Positions 43,873 through 56,147 of a stretch of DNA of 64,000 nt are shown piece by piece. How positions within the stretch are numbered: position 1 is the stretch's first letter; every line of letters starts with the position of its first letter. Location of the stretch: assembly GCA_022496185.1 (NCBI GenBank), contig WTXG01000143.1:27477-91476 (forward strand), in the 5' to 3' direction. Origin of the DNA: Multifurca ochricompacta (Eukaryota > Basidiomycota > Agaricomycetes > Russulales > Russulaceae). The position numbers and the translations under genes are program-made. The notes beneath the pieces were generated by a model that saw only the letters and a program-made list of their open reading frames with translations, ran no database searches and was not told where the DNA came from.

Positions 43873-45408
43873 ATGTCTGGATTAATAGTGACAGAAGACA
43901 AAGACAAGATTATCAAGAAGCCAACTCTTGTTGAACTGCAGTTGGCACCACTAAAGAAATCAATTGTCGATAAGCCCCCCTATATAAGCGGCACATTTCA
44001 ACTTCCACCGTCCTGGTTCTCTCTCTTCTATAACTATGGTGACACTGTCAAGTAAGACAACACTAGACACTAGGACTCGGGTTACAGTTTCGCTCATAAC
44101 CTCGCCCCAGGCGCATCAACCTCGCGAATCCCACTTTCAATGAGTTGGAGCAACTAGAAAAAGCTTGTGAACCAGCCTCTTTTGGAAGAAGAAGGAAGAA
44201 GTCATGGACGAAACTACCGAAAGGCTCGCAAAATGGACCCAGAATATTTCTCCACCCCACTTGTGCCCGATCGCACCGAACTCGTCAAGATCGTGCGTAA
44301 TTATCTTCTCGAAGGTGAATCCTCAAAGCGTGATATCAATCTCGAACTATACAAGCTCAACGTTTACGGTAATTTACCTGATCCTCATTCCCGATTCCAG
44401 ACCACTAAGTAATATCCAGGAAAGGGTTCCTTCTTTAAACCCCATGTCGATACACCACGGGGAAAAAATATGTTTGGGTCACTCGTCATCGTCTTCCCAA
44501 CTGCACATGAAGGTGGCACTCTTCACCTCCGAGATGATGGTCAAGAATGGACATTCAACTCGGGTTTGGAACTTGCCGAGTTGCGCACTCCAACTGTTGG
44601 CTACATCGCATTCTTCAGCGATATTGAGCACGAGGTCGCACCGGTCATATCTGGACATCGAGTAACTTTGACGTACAACCTCTATTTCGATGATGATGAC
44701 GACGAGGCTACGGACTCGACCTGGCAAGGCCCTTACCGACCACTTGCAACAAATGAGCGCGCGATCCTAGTGACTCTTGAGAGTCTCTTAGAAAATCCGG
44801 AATTCCTGGCAGACGGCGGAACGCTCGGATTCGGGTTACAACACATTTATCCAGTTTCAGAGGGAAGAAACCTCAGGCACATCTACGGCTTGCTGAAAGG
44901 AAGCGACGTAGCTGTTTACCGGAGTTTCCGGACCCTTGGGTTCGAGCCTATGTTGTACCTGTACTATGAATGGGAAGGGGACCAAACCGAGGCTACGATC
45001 ATTGACAAGGTGTTCGATATTTGTGGCGACCCCGATTACACCGATGTTACCACGCAGATTCTAGATGAGGGTGGAATCTCGGTGTGGCACGAAGATGACG
45101 AGAACAATATGGGCAGGTGGGATAATCTGGAGAGGGTGCATTGGGTCACGCCGGTGACGAAAATTAACCGTCGGGAGACCCCATATCCAATGGGTTTTAG
45201 GAAATACCTCTCAGTCGAAATGTTGTACGGGGACTGTGTCTTGTTGTTCGCATTGGCAGGGCGGGAGAAAGGTTGTCGTATCCGGAAAAAAAAAATAAGT
45301 GGGTCCGGGATTGGTCTGAAGATGACTGACGGTGACGAAGACGGTGACGGTGACGGGGACGGTGACGGTGACGAAGACGGTGACAGTGACGAAGATGGTG
45401 ATATTTGA
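43873..45408 (+). pseudogene. FeOG6: chimeric oxygenase copy with acidic tail
   Basis: Exon 1 from ATG 43873 (MSGLIVTEDKDK .. DKPPYISGTFQLPP); intron 44052-44110; exon 2; intron 44369-44419 (51 nt, which removes an apparent TAA). Exon 3 is open to 45408. Exon 2 needs two extra bases (near 44,185 and 44,210). The metal site HVDTPRGKNMFGSL is complete. The middle (DDDDDEATDSTWQG) is as in FeOG2/7/11, but the 3' part and tail are as in FeOG3/10, so it is a mosaic. The tail is a GDGD/EDGD repeat encoded by GACGGT units (45,330-45,400). Confidence 0.82.
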
Positions 45409-47229
45409 TGATGTTGGTAGTTAAAACCCGCACGATGCTCATCGCTCATCTACTTATTCTGGGCCGACGCCACACATATGTTCAAAGGAGTACTAGGAGA
45501 GAATTGAATGCCACTTCACCCATTATGTTTTTGAAAAATTTACCAAGTGATATTAATGAGCCTCAATGAAAAGGAACGACGGTGCACATAACTGTTGGAA
45601 GTGTGCACTCGAGCTCATTTCCTCAAGCCCGATTTCACTAGTGTCTCGGGCGAATCGTCGTTATCCTTGCACCGCGGTCATGATCGTGATCCCAATTGCC
45701 ACCTCGAAAATCAATACCGTTATATCTCTTCGGGCTCAACCAAAATCGAGTTGTCATTGTTGGCCCCGTGTTACTTGGAGGATCAGAGCGGGTAGTATTA
45801 AATACTAATCTACTTTGCGTGGTGCCCCTTGTAGTGGGTAAAGGATCAATAGAGCGTCACGGAAACACACTTCAAGCTGATGGTGATGGACACCTGTAGG
45901 AAACGGAGTCGCACCGAGGAAGGGTATATCTATTCATGGGAGTGAAGATGATTCGAACACCTGGAAAGAAAGCAGGCCAGAGGAATGACGTTAGCACTAC
46001 ACGATCCGGGTTTTGAAGCCCCGTCCCTTTTTCACCAGTCAGAGCACCATCGGTTATTCGACAGGGGACCCTGTTGTCATGATGGGCTTCCGTTGTGTCC
46101 GATAGCCAAATATAAGACGATCCATGCCATCCTATAGGGTGTGGGTAGAATTCCATAAGACATGGTATCCTTTCACTTTGTGGATTACCAAGGCATAGAG
46201 TGGTAAGAGGGACACACCCTCCGGGTACGTATAATCGATATCGCTGTCTAACCAAGATGAAATTGTGTCTGGATCGCCACGACGCTACCAATCAGAAACA
46301 AAGAAAACACCAAAAAAAAAACAAAGTTGAATCAGAGCCTCAAACAACAACCGATCATACTTGCTTCGAAATCCGCTAGAAGGTCGTTGGCCACCTCGCG
46401 CTTCCATCCCGCTTGCTCCCTGCGTCGTCGTTCTCCCACTTCTTCGACATCGTCTTGATGACACAAAGAGAAGAAAGAGACATGTTATGGCGAGAGGAAA
46501 TCAAGAGGATTAAGGCATGATGGTAGTGGATAAAAACAAGTGAAGTCAAGGCAGGAGTTCGTGTGGAGCAATGAGTCGAGGAAAAAACACGGCGAAAGGG
46601 ATAAGACGTTAATATATTTACCAACAGTATATCGACGTGTTGATATAGCCGGGATGGATATCAAGCTTTTTGCTCGAAAGGCGTCCCAGAAATCTTGGAA
46701 AAAGGGGCTGGGCTTCTCCTCGTGTTACAGCTCGGAGCTCGTCTGTAGGGATGCTGAATGTGATCCCATTAATTCATGGGAACCGATAGATGAGGGTATT
46801 CCTGGGGGCTAAAGGCAAGGACAATAATGAACTCAAGGATGAATTTATCAGAGTGGTTCATGCGGTCGTCATAGTAGTGCTGGCACTCTGACGATAGCCG
46901 ATCCGGGCCGCTTCCTCCAGTATCAAGTCGTGTCAGTTGGGAGTCGCGACCCCTGTCCAAGACGATCACCCCACCAACCTCCGCCAAGAATCGGATTTCA
47001 CTTTCACGGTTAATGTTTGAGGGAGGTAGAGTGGAGACAGACAAGACAAGGGTTCTCGATAATTGTGAATCGTGATGTGGTCCCGTGGGCCTTGACACAT
47101 AAAGGAGTCTAGAATTTTACCTTATTTGTGTTTCCCCCAGTGACTCCAGTGAGAACCGAGGCCCTCCCTCCCCTTAGGGTTATAAATTCAGCTACTCGCG
47201 CACTCGCGCGTATCAACATCAAGTAAACG
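45409..47229. other. Spacer between FeOG6 and FeOG7
   Basis: 45,480-45,960 repeats the block found 3' of FeOG3 (36,130-36,600) and FeOG10 (55,640-56,080). 46,900-47,229 repeats the FeOG2 upstream block (35,050-35,330). The unique part at about 46,000-46,800 may hold a small unrelated gene on the minus strand. Confidence 0.6.
46098..46480 (-). CDS. Possible two-exon gene fragment, unrecognised
   Basis: On the minus strand an exon near 46,480-46,375 reads a charged helix (VGERRRREQAGWKREVANDL). A GTATGA donor follows, and a pyrimidine-rich intron ends TTGGTAG near 46,290. The next exon is open to about 46,140, reading DTISSWLDSDIDYTYPEGV. The phases do not join cleanly (one base off). It does not belong to the oxygenase family. 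Weak call. Confidence 0.25.
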
Positions 47230-48690
47230 ATGAAAAACTCTTCAAACTCTCCCTTTGCCTCACTCGGGAAATCAATCGTCGACAAGCCCCCATATATAAG
47301 CGGCACATTTCAACTTCCACCTTCCTCATTCTCTCTCTTCTACAAGCCAAAAATGATGATGCTCACACGAACGCTACCAAGTCAGAAGCCCATTTGGACT
47401 TCAACCGCAGCTCCGCTAACATAATTGTCCTAGCCATATTGATCTCGCAAATGCTACTTTCGATGAGTTAGAGCAACTCTCACAAGCTTGCAAACCAGCT
47501 ACTTTTCGTGAGAATAAGGAATACGTCATGGATGAGAATAACCGAAAGGCTCGCACCATGGACCCAAAACATTTCTCCACCCCGCTAGTGCCTGAACGCA
47601 CCGAACTTGTCAAGATCGTGCGCGACTACCTTCTCGAAGGTGAAGACTCAAAGCGCGATATCAAAGTCGGGCTATACAAGCTCGACGTTTATGGTACTTT
47701 ATCTGATCTCATTCGGGGTGGCAAACCACTGAGCCAAGCCACTATCTAGACAAGGGATCGTTCTTCAAACCTCATTTCCGGAGTGAAGATATGTTTGTAT
47801 CACTCGTCATCTTCTTCCCAACCCACATGAAGGTGGACTCTTCACCTCCGAGATGATGGGCAAGAATGGACGTTCAACTCGGGTTTAGAACTCGCCGGAT
47901 TGCATACTCCAACTATTGGTTACATCGCATTCTTCAGCGATATTGAACACGAGGTCGCGCCGGTCATATCTGGACATCGAGTAACTTTGACGTACAACCT
48001 CTATTTCGATGATGATGATGATGATGAGGCTATGGACTCGACCTTGCAAGGCCCTTACCGGCCACTTGCAACAAATTCGCGCGCGTTCCGGGCGACTCTT
48101 GAGGGTCTTCTAGAGAATCCTGAATTCCTGGCAGACGGCGGAACGCTCGGATTTGGTTTACGACACATTTATCCGGTTCTGGATGACCGTTTCATCGATT
48201 ACGTCTATGACCTACTGAAGGGAAGTGATGCAGTCATCTACAAGGCCTTCAAATCCTTGGGTTCGAGCCGACGTTGTACCTGTATTATGAATGGTTCTCG
48301 ACGCAGAGCGACTCCACCGAGGCTTCGATCATTGACTGGGTGTTCGATTGCGCTGGTGAGTACGATGAAAAAATGGACATCACAAAGATACTCCGTACTA
48401 GGAATGGAATGGTCGTGTGGCATAAAGAACACGGCGCGAGCGACCTCGAGTGGAAGAATCCGGAGAAGGTGCACTGGGTCTCCCCGGTGACGAGATTCAA
48501 CGAGCGAGAGTGTACGTTTCCATTGTATAAAGGGTATAAGGCGTTGGAGTTGGACTATGTGTACGGGGACATGTGTCTTGTCATTCGAATCGGCAAGGCG
48601 GGCGAAAGGCTGTCGTATCCGACAGTTGCGCAGCTAGAGAAAGAGCGGTTGAGAGATCCGAAGACGTCGGATTTCTGGAAAAAACGTTAA
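47230..48690 (+). pseudogene. FeOG7: oxygenase copy lacking the HxD aspartate
   Basis: ATG 47230 opens exon 1 (KSIVDKPPYISGT). Intron GTCAGA..CCTAG (about 47,379-47,432); exon 2 with YVMDENNRKARTMDP; intron GTACTT..TCTAG (about 47,695-47,749). The metal site reads HFRSEDMF (His 47,772-47,774), with Asp gone as in FeOG2 and FeOG11. Missing bases near 47,823-47,838 and 48,257 break exon 3. The rest is open to KTSDFWKKR at 48690. Distal His and Arg are kept. Confidence 0.82.
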
Positions 48691-49631
48691 GTTTGGTCTT
48701 ATCCTGTGTATCGGTCTACTGGAGTCATGATATAAGCGAGCTACCTAATTAGTAGTGAGTAACCTTATTTGAGTAGCGATAGGAGTGGTCTAGTCGCGTG
48801 TCAACTATGCAAAGGGAATAAACTCACTTCAGTTAAGTGAGGTTGGTACACGACACGAAAAATCTCTTCTTTAGTGAATATGTGAGTACAATGTGTTTTC
48901 TTTCTTTTCATCGCATCCATTCCTGCTCACTCGCGGCTTGCCAGTAAGTCTGGCCGTTGTGATCCGGTCGACGACCGAAAAGGCCCACTCCACCGCCGCC
49001 GCCACTCTTGACACTGTGCTTCCCCCATGTCTACGGGGCCGACAAGTACGACTCCAGTGGAGGGGCTATACTGCACCTAGAGCGATGGGTAAAATAAAAA
49101 CAAGAATACTAAGTGGCTCCGCTAGGGAAATAAATTATCAAGAAGCCCCCATATATGAGCGGTACATTTCAACTCCCACCTTCCTGGCTATCTCTCTTCT
49201 ATAACGTCACAAAAGATGGCAACATTACCAAGTAAGACGACACTAGGAATTCAGTTACAGTTTCGTTCACATACTCGTCTCAGGCGTGTTAATCTCGGGA
49301 ATGCCATTTTCAACGAGTTGGAGCAGCTAGAAATAGCCTGCGAAAACCAGCCACCTTTGGGAAGAAGAAAGAAGAGTTCATGGACGAGAATTACCGAAAG
49401 GCTCGCAAAATTGACCCATGTACCCGATCGCACCGAACTCGTCAAGATCGTGCGCGATTATCTTCTCGAAGGTGAATCCTCAAAGCGTGATATCAATCTC
49501 GAACTATACAAGCTCAACGTTTAATTATCGGCCAAAGGTTCCTTCTTTGAACCCCATGTTGATATACCCCGGGGAAAATATATGTTCGGATCACTGGTGA
49601 TTGTCTTCCCAACTGCACATGAGGGTGGCGC

Positions 49632-50209
49632 TGTACGGATCCAATCCGCAGTGAGTGCGAGGCAAAGTATCCCTGGTTGGTGAGAGAGAGAGGAGAGAAG
49701 AGAGCGCGCCCTTTTGAATAACTAGATCGAATGTAAACGTATTGTGCTCGAATTCGAGGAAATCGCTGCTTGTTGGTTCCGTTTGACCTTTGCGCTCGAT
49801 GTCGTCAGAAGTCTTTAGCAAACAAAGAAGATAGAGAAAGGGGGAGAAATGCCGATTGATTTCTGCTTCTGTTGGCTCACTGGCTGGTCTACTACAAGCA
49901 TTGTATGTACTTTAAATACTTGCAGAGAAACTATTATGAAGCAGAAAGAGGGTGAATTAGGATTAAAAGGAGAAAGTGAGATGATGCCAGGCAATAAAGG
50001 CGGAGATGAGTAGACGGAGAGGTAGAAACCTGACAATTAAGACGGGGAGGTAGTGAAACGGTGTAAGGAATGGACGGCATGCGGCCGGAATGCAAATGTA
50101 CTGATAAAAGATAATATACGGAACTAGATCATAAGTGCCTAATTCAGGTTGTAATGAAAGAGGGAGAGGCGATAGATGGAGGTTCATGCTCACGCCGACC
50201 ATCCTTACA
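49632..50209 (-). mobile_element. Solo LTR D2 in FeOG8
   Basis: 578 bp; on its own strand TGTAAGGATGG..ATCCGTACA. Flanked by GCGC at 49628-49631 and 50210-50213, a 4-bp TSD. Excising it rejoins the FeOG8 sequence GAGGGTGGCGC to TCTTCACCTCCG. Related to D3 at 50750-51418 and the fragment at 42,156. Confidence 0.85.
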
Positions 50210-50542
50210 GCGCTCTTCACCTCCGACATCATGGTCAAGAATGGACATTCAACTTGGGTTTGTAACTCGCCGAGTTGTGCACTCCAACTATTGGTTACAT
50301 CGCATTCTTCAGTGATATTGAGCACAAGGTATCTGGACATCAGGTCACTTTGACATACAACCTCAGCTCTACTTTAAGAAGGATTGGAGTTCGGTAGGCA
50401 GCTCTTACCTACCAGTTGCAGTGAAAGGGCGTGCGCTCCTGGTGACTCTTGAGGGTCTCTTAGAAAATGGGGAATTCCTGGCGGACGGCGAAATGTTCGG
50501 ATTCGGATTGCAACAGAGAATCGCAAGGATAGCTGTATACCA

Positions 50543-51516
50543 TGTTGAATCAGAATACCGGTACAACAGAGATGCCAGGATAACGGTCTGACATAATTGT
50601 GATCACGCTTAGTAATAAGATCAGAAATGTGTTCACGTGATCAAATCAAAGATAACACACTCATTTAATTAAGTTGCCGATATAGTACATAGAATGTACA
50701 TATATAAAGCCACTGTATAGCTGCTATAACAAAGCAGTTGCTATCACATTGTAAGGATGGCTCAGGCGTAAAGCATGAAACCATCAGCTGTCGCCACTCT
50801 TGGTTACACTCCTCTCTTTCATTACGAGCCCTGAACTAAGAAAACTTCTGACTTTTATTCGATCTTAGTTTAGAAAACCATCTTACTATACTACAAAGTG
50901 ATCAATGCAAGGTGCGAGCATTCGACGAACATCTCCCTTATCACTACATAGATCGTGCACTTTCCGGGCCGCCTGCCCGTCCATTCTTTATACCCTCTCG
51001 TTACCTCTCCGTCTTTATTGTCAAAGTTTTCACCTCGCCGTCTTCACCTCCCCATCTTTATTGCATGGTTTTCACTTGGTCTTTATTCAAGTCACTCTCT
51101 AAGGCTTGCTTACTATACACCCACAAATCTGGACTTTCCACAAGTATATAAAGGTATCTACAAATGCTTGTAGTAGTCCAGCGAACACGCAATCTAGCTC
51201 TCTCTCTCTCTCTCTTTCTTTGTGCTGAAAAGAACTTCTCGACGACATACGCGCACAGGTCAAACGGAACCTACAAGCAGCAATTATCTCAGTTCACGCA
51301 CGATACGTCCACATTTGATCAGTTAGCTCAAAGGGCGCGTTCTCTCCTTTCCTTCTCTATCTCTCTCACCATCTAGGGAACACTTTGCCTCGCACTCACC
51401 GCGGATTGGCTCTGCACAACATTATCGACTGCATCTAAGCCTCTACATCTAACAAGGTGTGATAGATAGTAGTGGTATAGCATCTAAGTACAAGCTTGTA
51501 CTATGACTTTTCCACA
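50543..51516 (+). mobile_element. Solo LTR E2 (copia-2-like) in FeOG8, carrying D3
   Basis: TGTTGAATC..TTTCCACA with an inexact TSD (TACCA at 50538-50542, TACCC at 51517-51521). It aligns with the copia-2 LTR over most of its length (ATTGTGATCACGC, GCCGATATAGTACAT, GCAGTTGCTATC, TCGACTGCATCTAAG) with many substitutions, so it is older. Interrupted by D3 at 50750-51418. Confidence 0.78.
50750..51418 (+). mobile_element. Solo LTR D3 nested in E2
   Basis: 669 bp, TGTAAGGATGGCTCAGG..GGCTCTGCACA, with 4-bp TSD ACAT at 50746-50749 and 51419-51422. It is inverted relative to D2 and about 0.5 kb from it. It contains a CT dinucleotide run near 51,200. Confidence 0.8.
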
Positions 51517-52451
51517 TACCCGAGTTTCCGGACGCTTGGGTTCGACCCCTACTTTGTACAAGTGGTACTCTGTGCAGAGCTTCTCGACCAAGGCCGTGAT
51601 CATCGACAAATTTGTCACACCTTATGAGCAAGTTGGTGACACGGACGTTACCAGGCAAATCGTAGGCCATGATGGGTTGACCACGCGCGGACAGATGTCG
51701 AGAATAAATAGACGAATCCGGAGAAGGTGCATTGGGTTACAGCCCATGACAGAATTCAATCGTACGGGAACGAGCCACATTACGAATGTGTGTACTGGTG
51801 TCTCGTCGTGCGAATCTGCAAAGCAGGCGAAAGATTGGTGTATCCAACGCCAACGCACAGTAAAGAATGAGCGGCCGAGATATAGTAAGGAGAATAACTA
51901 ATATCCTATTATTTGAAACTTGCACAAAAAATATCATATCACCACTGCGTACACATACGAGTGCTACGACGTTCCGGTATTACGGTTATAATTCCGTCCG
52001 AGATGTTAGAGCCCGTTTCCTCGTAGACAGCATATTTTTTTCTTTATGCTTGACACTACTACGTGCGCCGAGTACTACTTTAGCGTCCTTGTATAAGCTA
52101 TGGAAATGGAAAAGTCGTTGACTGTTTCTTGTGCAAGAACTGCACACTCATTACATTGGCCCTGTTTAAGATCATCGCCCTACCTCCGCTGTGGGCTCGC
52201 TAACGTTCGAGGGGGGAGGCGCAATGATTTTTTTTTAGATCGGATCAAATATATTAATATTACATCACAATAGAAAGCACTTGATCCATACTTCCAATTT
52301 CGGTAATCACCAGACACGCTTCGCTCGCACCATAAAGGAGTTTACCTTTTTTGTGTTTCCGCCAGTGACTCCAGTGAGAACCACGCCGGAGCCCCTTAAA
52401 AATGTGTCGACTGACTGTGTTGCCTTCAACCGCCTCTTTCGCCTCTTTTCT

Positions 52452-53969
52452 ATGTCTAATCCTGGAGAGGATCCCACACCTTTTTCTCTTATCGAACAAC
52501 AGTTGGCTCCACTAGGGAAATCAATCATCGACAAGCCCCCATATATAAGCGGCACATTTCAACTTCCACCTCCCTCGTTCTCTCTCTTCTACAAGTTCAA
52601 AAACGAAAATGAAGGTGATCACACAATCACCAACAAGTCAGAGGCCCATTTGGACTTCAACCGCAGTTCGGCTAACATAATTGTCCTAGCATATTGATCT
52701 CGCAAATGCTACTTTCGATGAGTTAGAGCAACTCTCACAAGCTTGCGAACCAGCTAGCTTTGGTAGGAATAAGGAAGACGTCATGGATGAAAATTACCGA
52801 AAGGCTCGCAAGATGGACCCAAAATATTTCTCCGCCCAGCTAGTGCCTGAACGCATCGAACTAGTCAAGGTCGTGCGTGACTACCTTCTCGAAGGAAAAG
52901 CCTCAAAGCGTGATATCAAAGTCGAACTATACAAGCTCAACGTTTATGGTACTTTATCTGATCTTCATTCGGGGTGGCAGACCACTGAGCTAAGCCATTA
53001 TCCAGACAAGGGATCGTTCTTCAAATCCCATGTCGATACACCACGGGGAAAAAATATGTTTGGATCACTCGTCATCGTCTTCCCAACCGCACATGAAGGT
53101 GGCACTCTTTACCTCCGGCATCATGGTCAAGAATGGACATTCGACTCGGCCTCGGAACTTTCGGGCTTACCCACCCCGTCTATCGGTTACATCGCTTTCT
53201 TCAGTGACGTTGAACATGAGGTCGCGCCCGTGATATCTGGCCACCGAGTGACGTTGACGTACAACCTCTTTTTCGATGACGGCAAACCTACTTCTGAGAA
53301 GGATTCGAGCTCGGATGGCAGCTCTTACTTACCAGTTCCAGTGAATAAGCACGTATTCCAGGCTACTCTTGAAAGTTTTCTAGAGGATCCGGAATTCCTG
53401 GAATATGGCGGAACGCTCGGATTCGGGTTGCGACATGTTTACCCGGTTTCGAATGACCGTCTCATCGATTACGTCTATGACCTACTGAAGGGGAGCGATG
53501 CAGTCATCTACGAGACCTTCAAATTACTTGGGTTCGAGCCGACGTTGTACTGTATTATGAATGGTTCTCACCGCAGAGCAACTCCACCGAGGCTTCGATC
53601 GTTGACTGGGTGGTCGAGTTCGATGAGTGTGAGGAAGACACGGACGTTACAAGGGAAATCTGTAATATGGGTGGAATTGTCGTGTGGCACAAAGGTCACG
53701 GTGCGAACAAATTCGAGTGGAGGAATCCGGAGAAGGTGCACTGGGTCTCGCCGGTGACGGAATTCAACCGAAAGGAGAGTGTGTATCCAACATATGGGAA
53801 CGAGATGAATTTGGAGTATGTGTACGGGAACTTATGTCTTATCGTTCGTATCGGCGGGGCAGGCGAAAGGCTGTCGTATCGGACAGTTGAGCAAATAACA
53901 AAAGAGCAGGAGAGAGATCCGAAGACGTCGAACTTCTGGAGTCGTACAATTTGGTCCCGTAGCAGATAG
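52452..53969 (+). pseudogene. FeOG9: near-intact oxygenase copy
   Basis: ATG 52452 (MSNPGEDPTPFSL .. DKPPYISGTFQLPP); intron 52637-52689; exon 2 with EDVMDENYRKARKMDPKYF; intron 52949-53005 (57 nt, frame-neutral). Exon 3 has HVDTPRGKNMFGSL (His 53,029, Asp 53,035), the HEGGTLYLRHHG strand and EHEVAPVISGHRVTLTYNLFF. Only two one-base deficits are seen: at the intron-1 acceptor (CTAGCAT where siblings have CTAGYCAT) and near 53,550 (TTGTACTGT for TTGTACCTGT). The C-terminal module is complete to 53969. This is the model copy for the family in this window, pairing with the 3' part of FeOG4. Confidence 0.87.
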
Positions 53970-54170
53970 ATTTAATTAGCTACCTGTTGCTCAACCGACT
54001 TCACTCATTATATTGTTGATATAACGGCTTCATTTTAGGGGTTTGGTTAACGTTTAAACCTTAAATGGCCGATCACAGTGACTCCAGTGAGAACGTGAAG
54101 ATGTTATGACGTAACACCAATGAGAAAATAAATAACACACCAAAAAGACAAGAATATTAAGAGACCACAA

Positions 54171-55627
54171 CTCTTCTTGAACAGCAGTTGGCGACTTCAG
54201 TTACAGTTTCGTTCACACACTCGCCTCAGGCGTATTAATCTCGGGCATGCCACCTTCAATGAGTTGGAGCAACTAGAAGAAGCTTGTGAATCAGCCTCTT
54301 TTGGGAAGGAGGGGGCCATGGATGAGAATTACCGAAAGGCTCACAAAATGGACCCAGATTATTTTTCCACCCCACCGAACTTGTCAAGATAGTGCATGAT
54401 TATCTTCTCGAAGGCGAATCCTCAAAGCGTGATATCGATCTCGAACTATACAAGCTCAACGTTTATGGTGATTTACTTGTATCCTCATTCCCTATTTTAG
54501 ACCACTAAGTAATTACCAGGCAAGGGTTCCGGTTCCTTCTTTAAACCCATGTCGATACGCCACGAGAAAAAGAAAAAATTGTTTGGGTCACTCGTCATCG
54601 TCTTCCCAACTGCACATGAGGGTGGCACTCTTCACCTCCGACATCGTGGTCAAGAAGGGATATTCGACTCGGGTTTGGAACTCGCCAAGTTGCGCACCCC
54701 AACTATTGGCTACATCGCATTCTTCAGCGATATTGAGCACGAGGTCGCGCCGGTCATATCTGGACATCGGGTCACTTTGACGTACAACCTCTATTTCAAT
54801 GACAAAGGGTCTACTTCTAAGAAGGATTCAAGTTCGGAAGGCAGCCCTCACCCACCAGTTGCAGTGAATGAGCGCGTGTTCCTGATGACTCTTGGGAGTC
54901 TCTTAGAAATTCCTGAATTCCTAGCAGACGGCGGAACGCTCGGATTCGGGTTACGACACATCTATCCAGTTTCAGAGGGACATGACCTCAGGCACATCTA
55001 CGGCTTGCTGAAAGGAAGCGACGCAGCTGTTTACCGGAGTTTCCGGACCCTTGGGTTCGAGCCTACGTTGTACCTGTACTATGAATGGGAAGCGGACCAG
55101 ACTGAGGCTACGATCATTGACAAGGCGTTCGATATTTTTGGCGACCTCGAGGACGACGTCGATGTTACCACGCAGATTAAGAGGCGGGTGGAATCCCCGT
55201 ATGGCACGAATCTAACAATTCTGCTCACAGCGAGGTCAGGTGGGACGATCCGGAGAGGGTGCATTGGGTCACGCCGGTGACGAAATTTAACCGTCAGGAG
55301 AACTCATTTGCAACGTATGGGAACGACCTCTCGGTCGAAATGTTGTACGGGGACTTGTGTCTTGTCGTTCGCATTGGCAAGGCGGGAGAAAGGCTGTCGT
55401 ATCCGACCGTTGCGTGGCTGAAGAAGTTATCTCGGTCGGGTGACCATCACGGTGACGATGACGATGATGAAGACGAAGACGAAGGCGGTGGCGGTGACAA
55501 AGACGGTTATGGTGACGAAGACGGTGACGGTGACGGTGACGAAGACGAGAATTTTGATGAGTGTAAGCATGTTCATTTTCATCTACTTATTCCGGGTCGA
55601 TGCCACACATCTTTCCAAGGAATTTAA
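54171..55627 (+). pseudogene. FeOG10: oxygenase copy with acidic tail, exon 1 deleted
   Basis: Exon 1 is missing: the sequence jumps from GAACAGCAGTTGGC to intron-1 DNA at about 54,195. Exon 2 is shortened before the ELVK segment near 54,376. The metal site is disrupted by a base loss (HVDTPR read as MSIRHEKK at about 54,549). Exon 3 is open from 54,549 to 55,280 and continues in the next frame from 55,259 to 55,627, including an acidic GDDDDDEDEDEGG tail. Pairs with FeOG3 of the left arm, which keeps exon 1. Confidence 0.82.
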
Positions 55628-56147
55628 GGGGTTTAAATGCCACTTCACTCATTGAGAATTTATTATGTTTTTGAATTTTTTTTGTAAATGAACCCTCAAT
55701 GAAAAGGAACGATGGTGTGCATAACTGTTGGAATTGGAGGTGCAGCCATAGCACTCAGCGCAGCCAAGAGATACTGGAGATCGAATCCGATCATCACCCA
55801 ATATTCAGCATTTGCTTAAGTCCCGATTTCACTAGTGATAGTGATGGACACCTGTAGGCAACGGGGAAAGGTATATCTATTATTGAGGGTGAAGATGAAT
55901 CGAACACCCGGAAAGAAAGCAGGCCTTTCCAGAGGCATGACACTAGCACTATCAGAAATTAGTGCGAAACAAGCCGTTGCTTTTACACCAGCAAAGCACC
56001 ATCGGCATCATAGTCGATCCGGGCCGCTGCCTCCGGCAACACATAGTCGTGATCAGAGGGAGCGGTCCCGCCTTGACACATAAAGGAGTTTGAAATCTTT
56101 ACCTTATACACTACTCGTTCTCGTATCAACTCGTATCAATTAAAGTG

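Larger units (their letters stand above)
49084..51901 (+). pseudogene. FeOG8: oxygenase copy split by nested solo LTRs
   Basis: N-terminal part at 49,130-49,631 (YERYIST-like exon 1, GTAAGA intron, exon 2 with VPDRTELVKIVRDYLLEG, then HVDIPRGKYMFGSL). It is interrupted by LTR D2 (49632-50209), resumes 50210-50542 (LFTSDIMVKNG in a shifted frame) and is interrupted by LTR E2 (50543-51516). It ends at 51517-51901 with remnants of the VHWVTPMTEFN and IGKAGER-like modules. There are several frame breaks and internal deletions. Clearly dead, and the only copy invaded by LTRs. Confidence 0.82.

Noticed and set aside
44369..44419. In-frame TAA in FeOG6 (and FeOG3, 4, 10) as a disabling stop
   Set aside because: The stop lies in a 51-nt GT..CCAG segment with a CTAAG branch site. 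The same segment in FeOG9 is 57 nt and frame-neutral. It is better read as intron 2.
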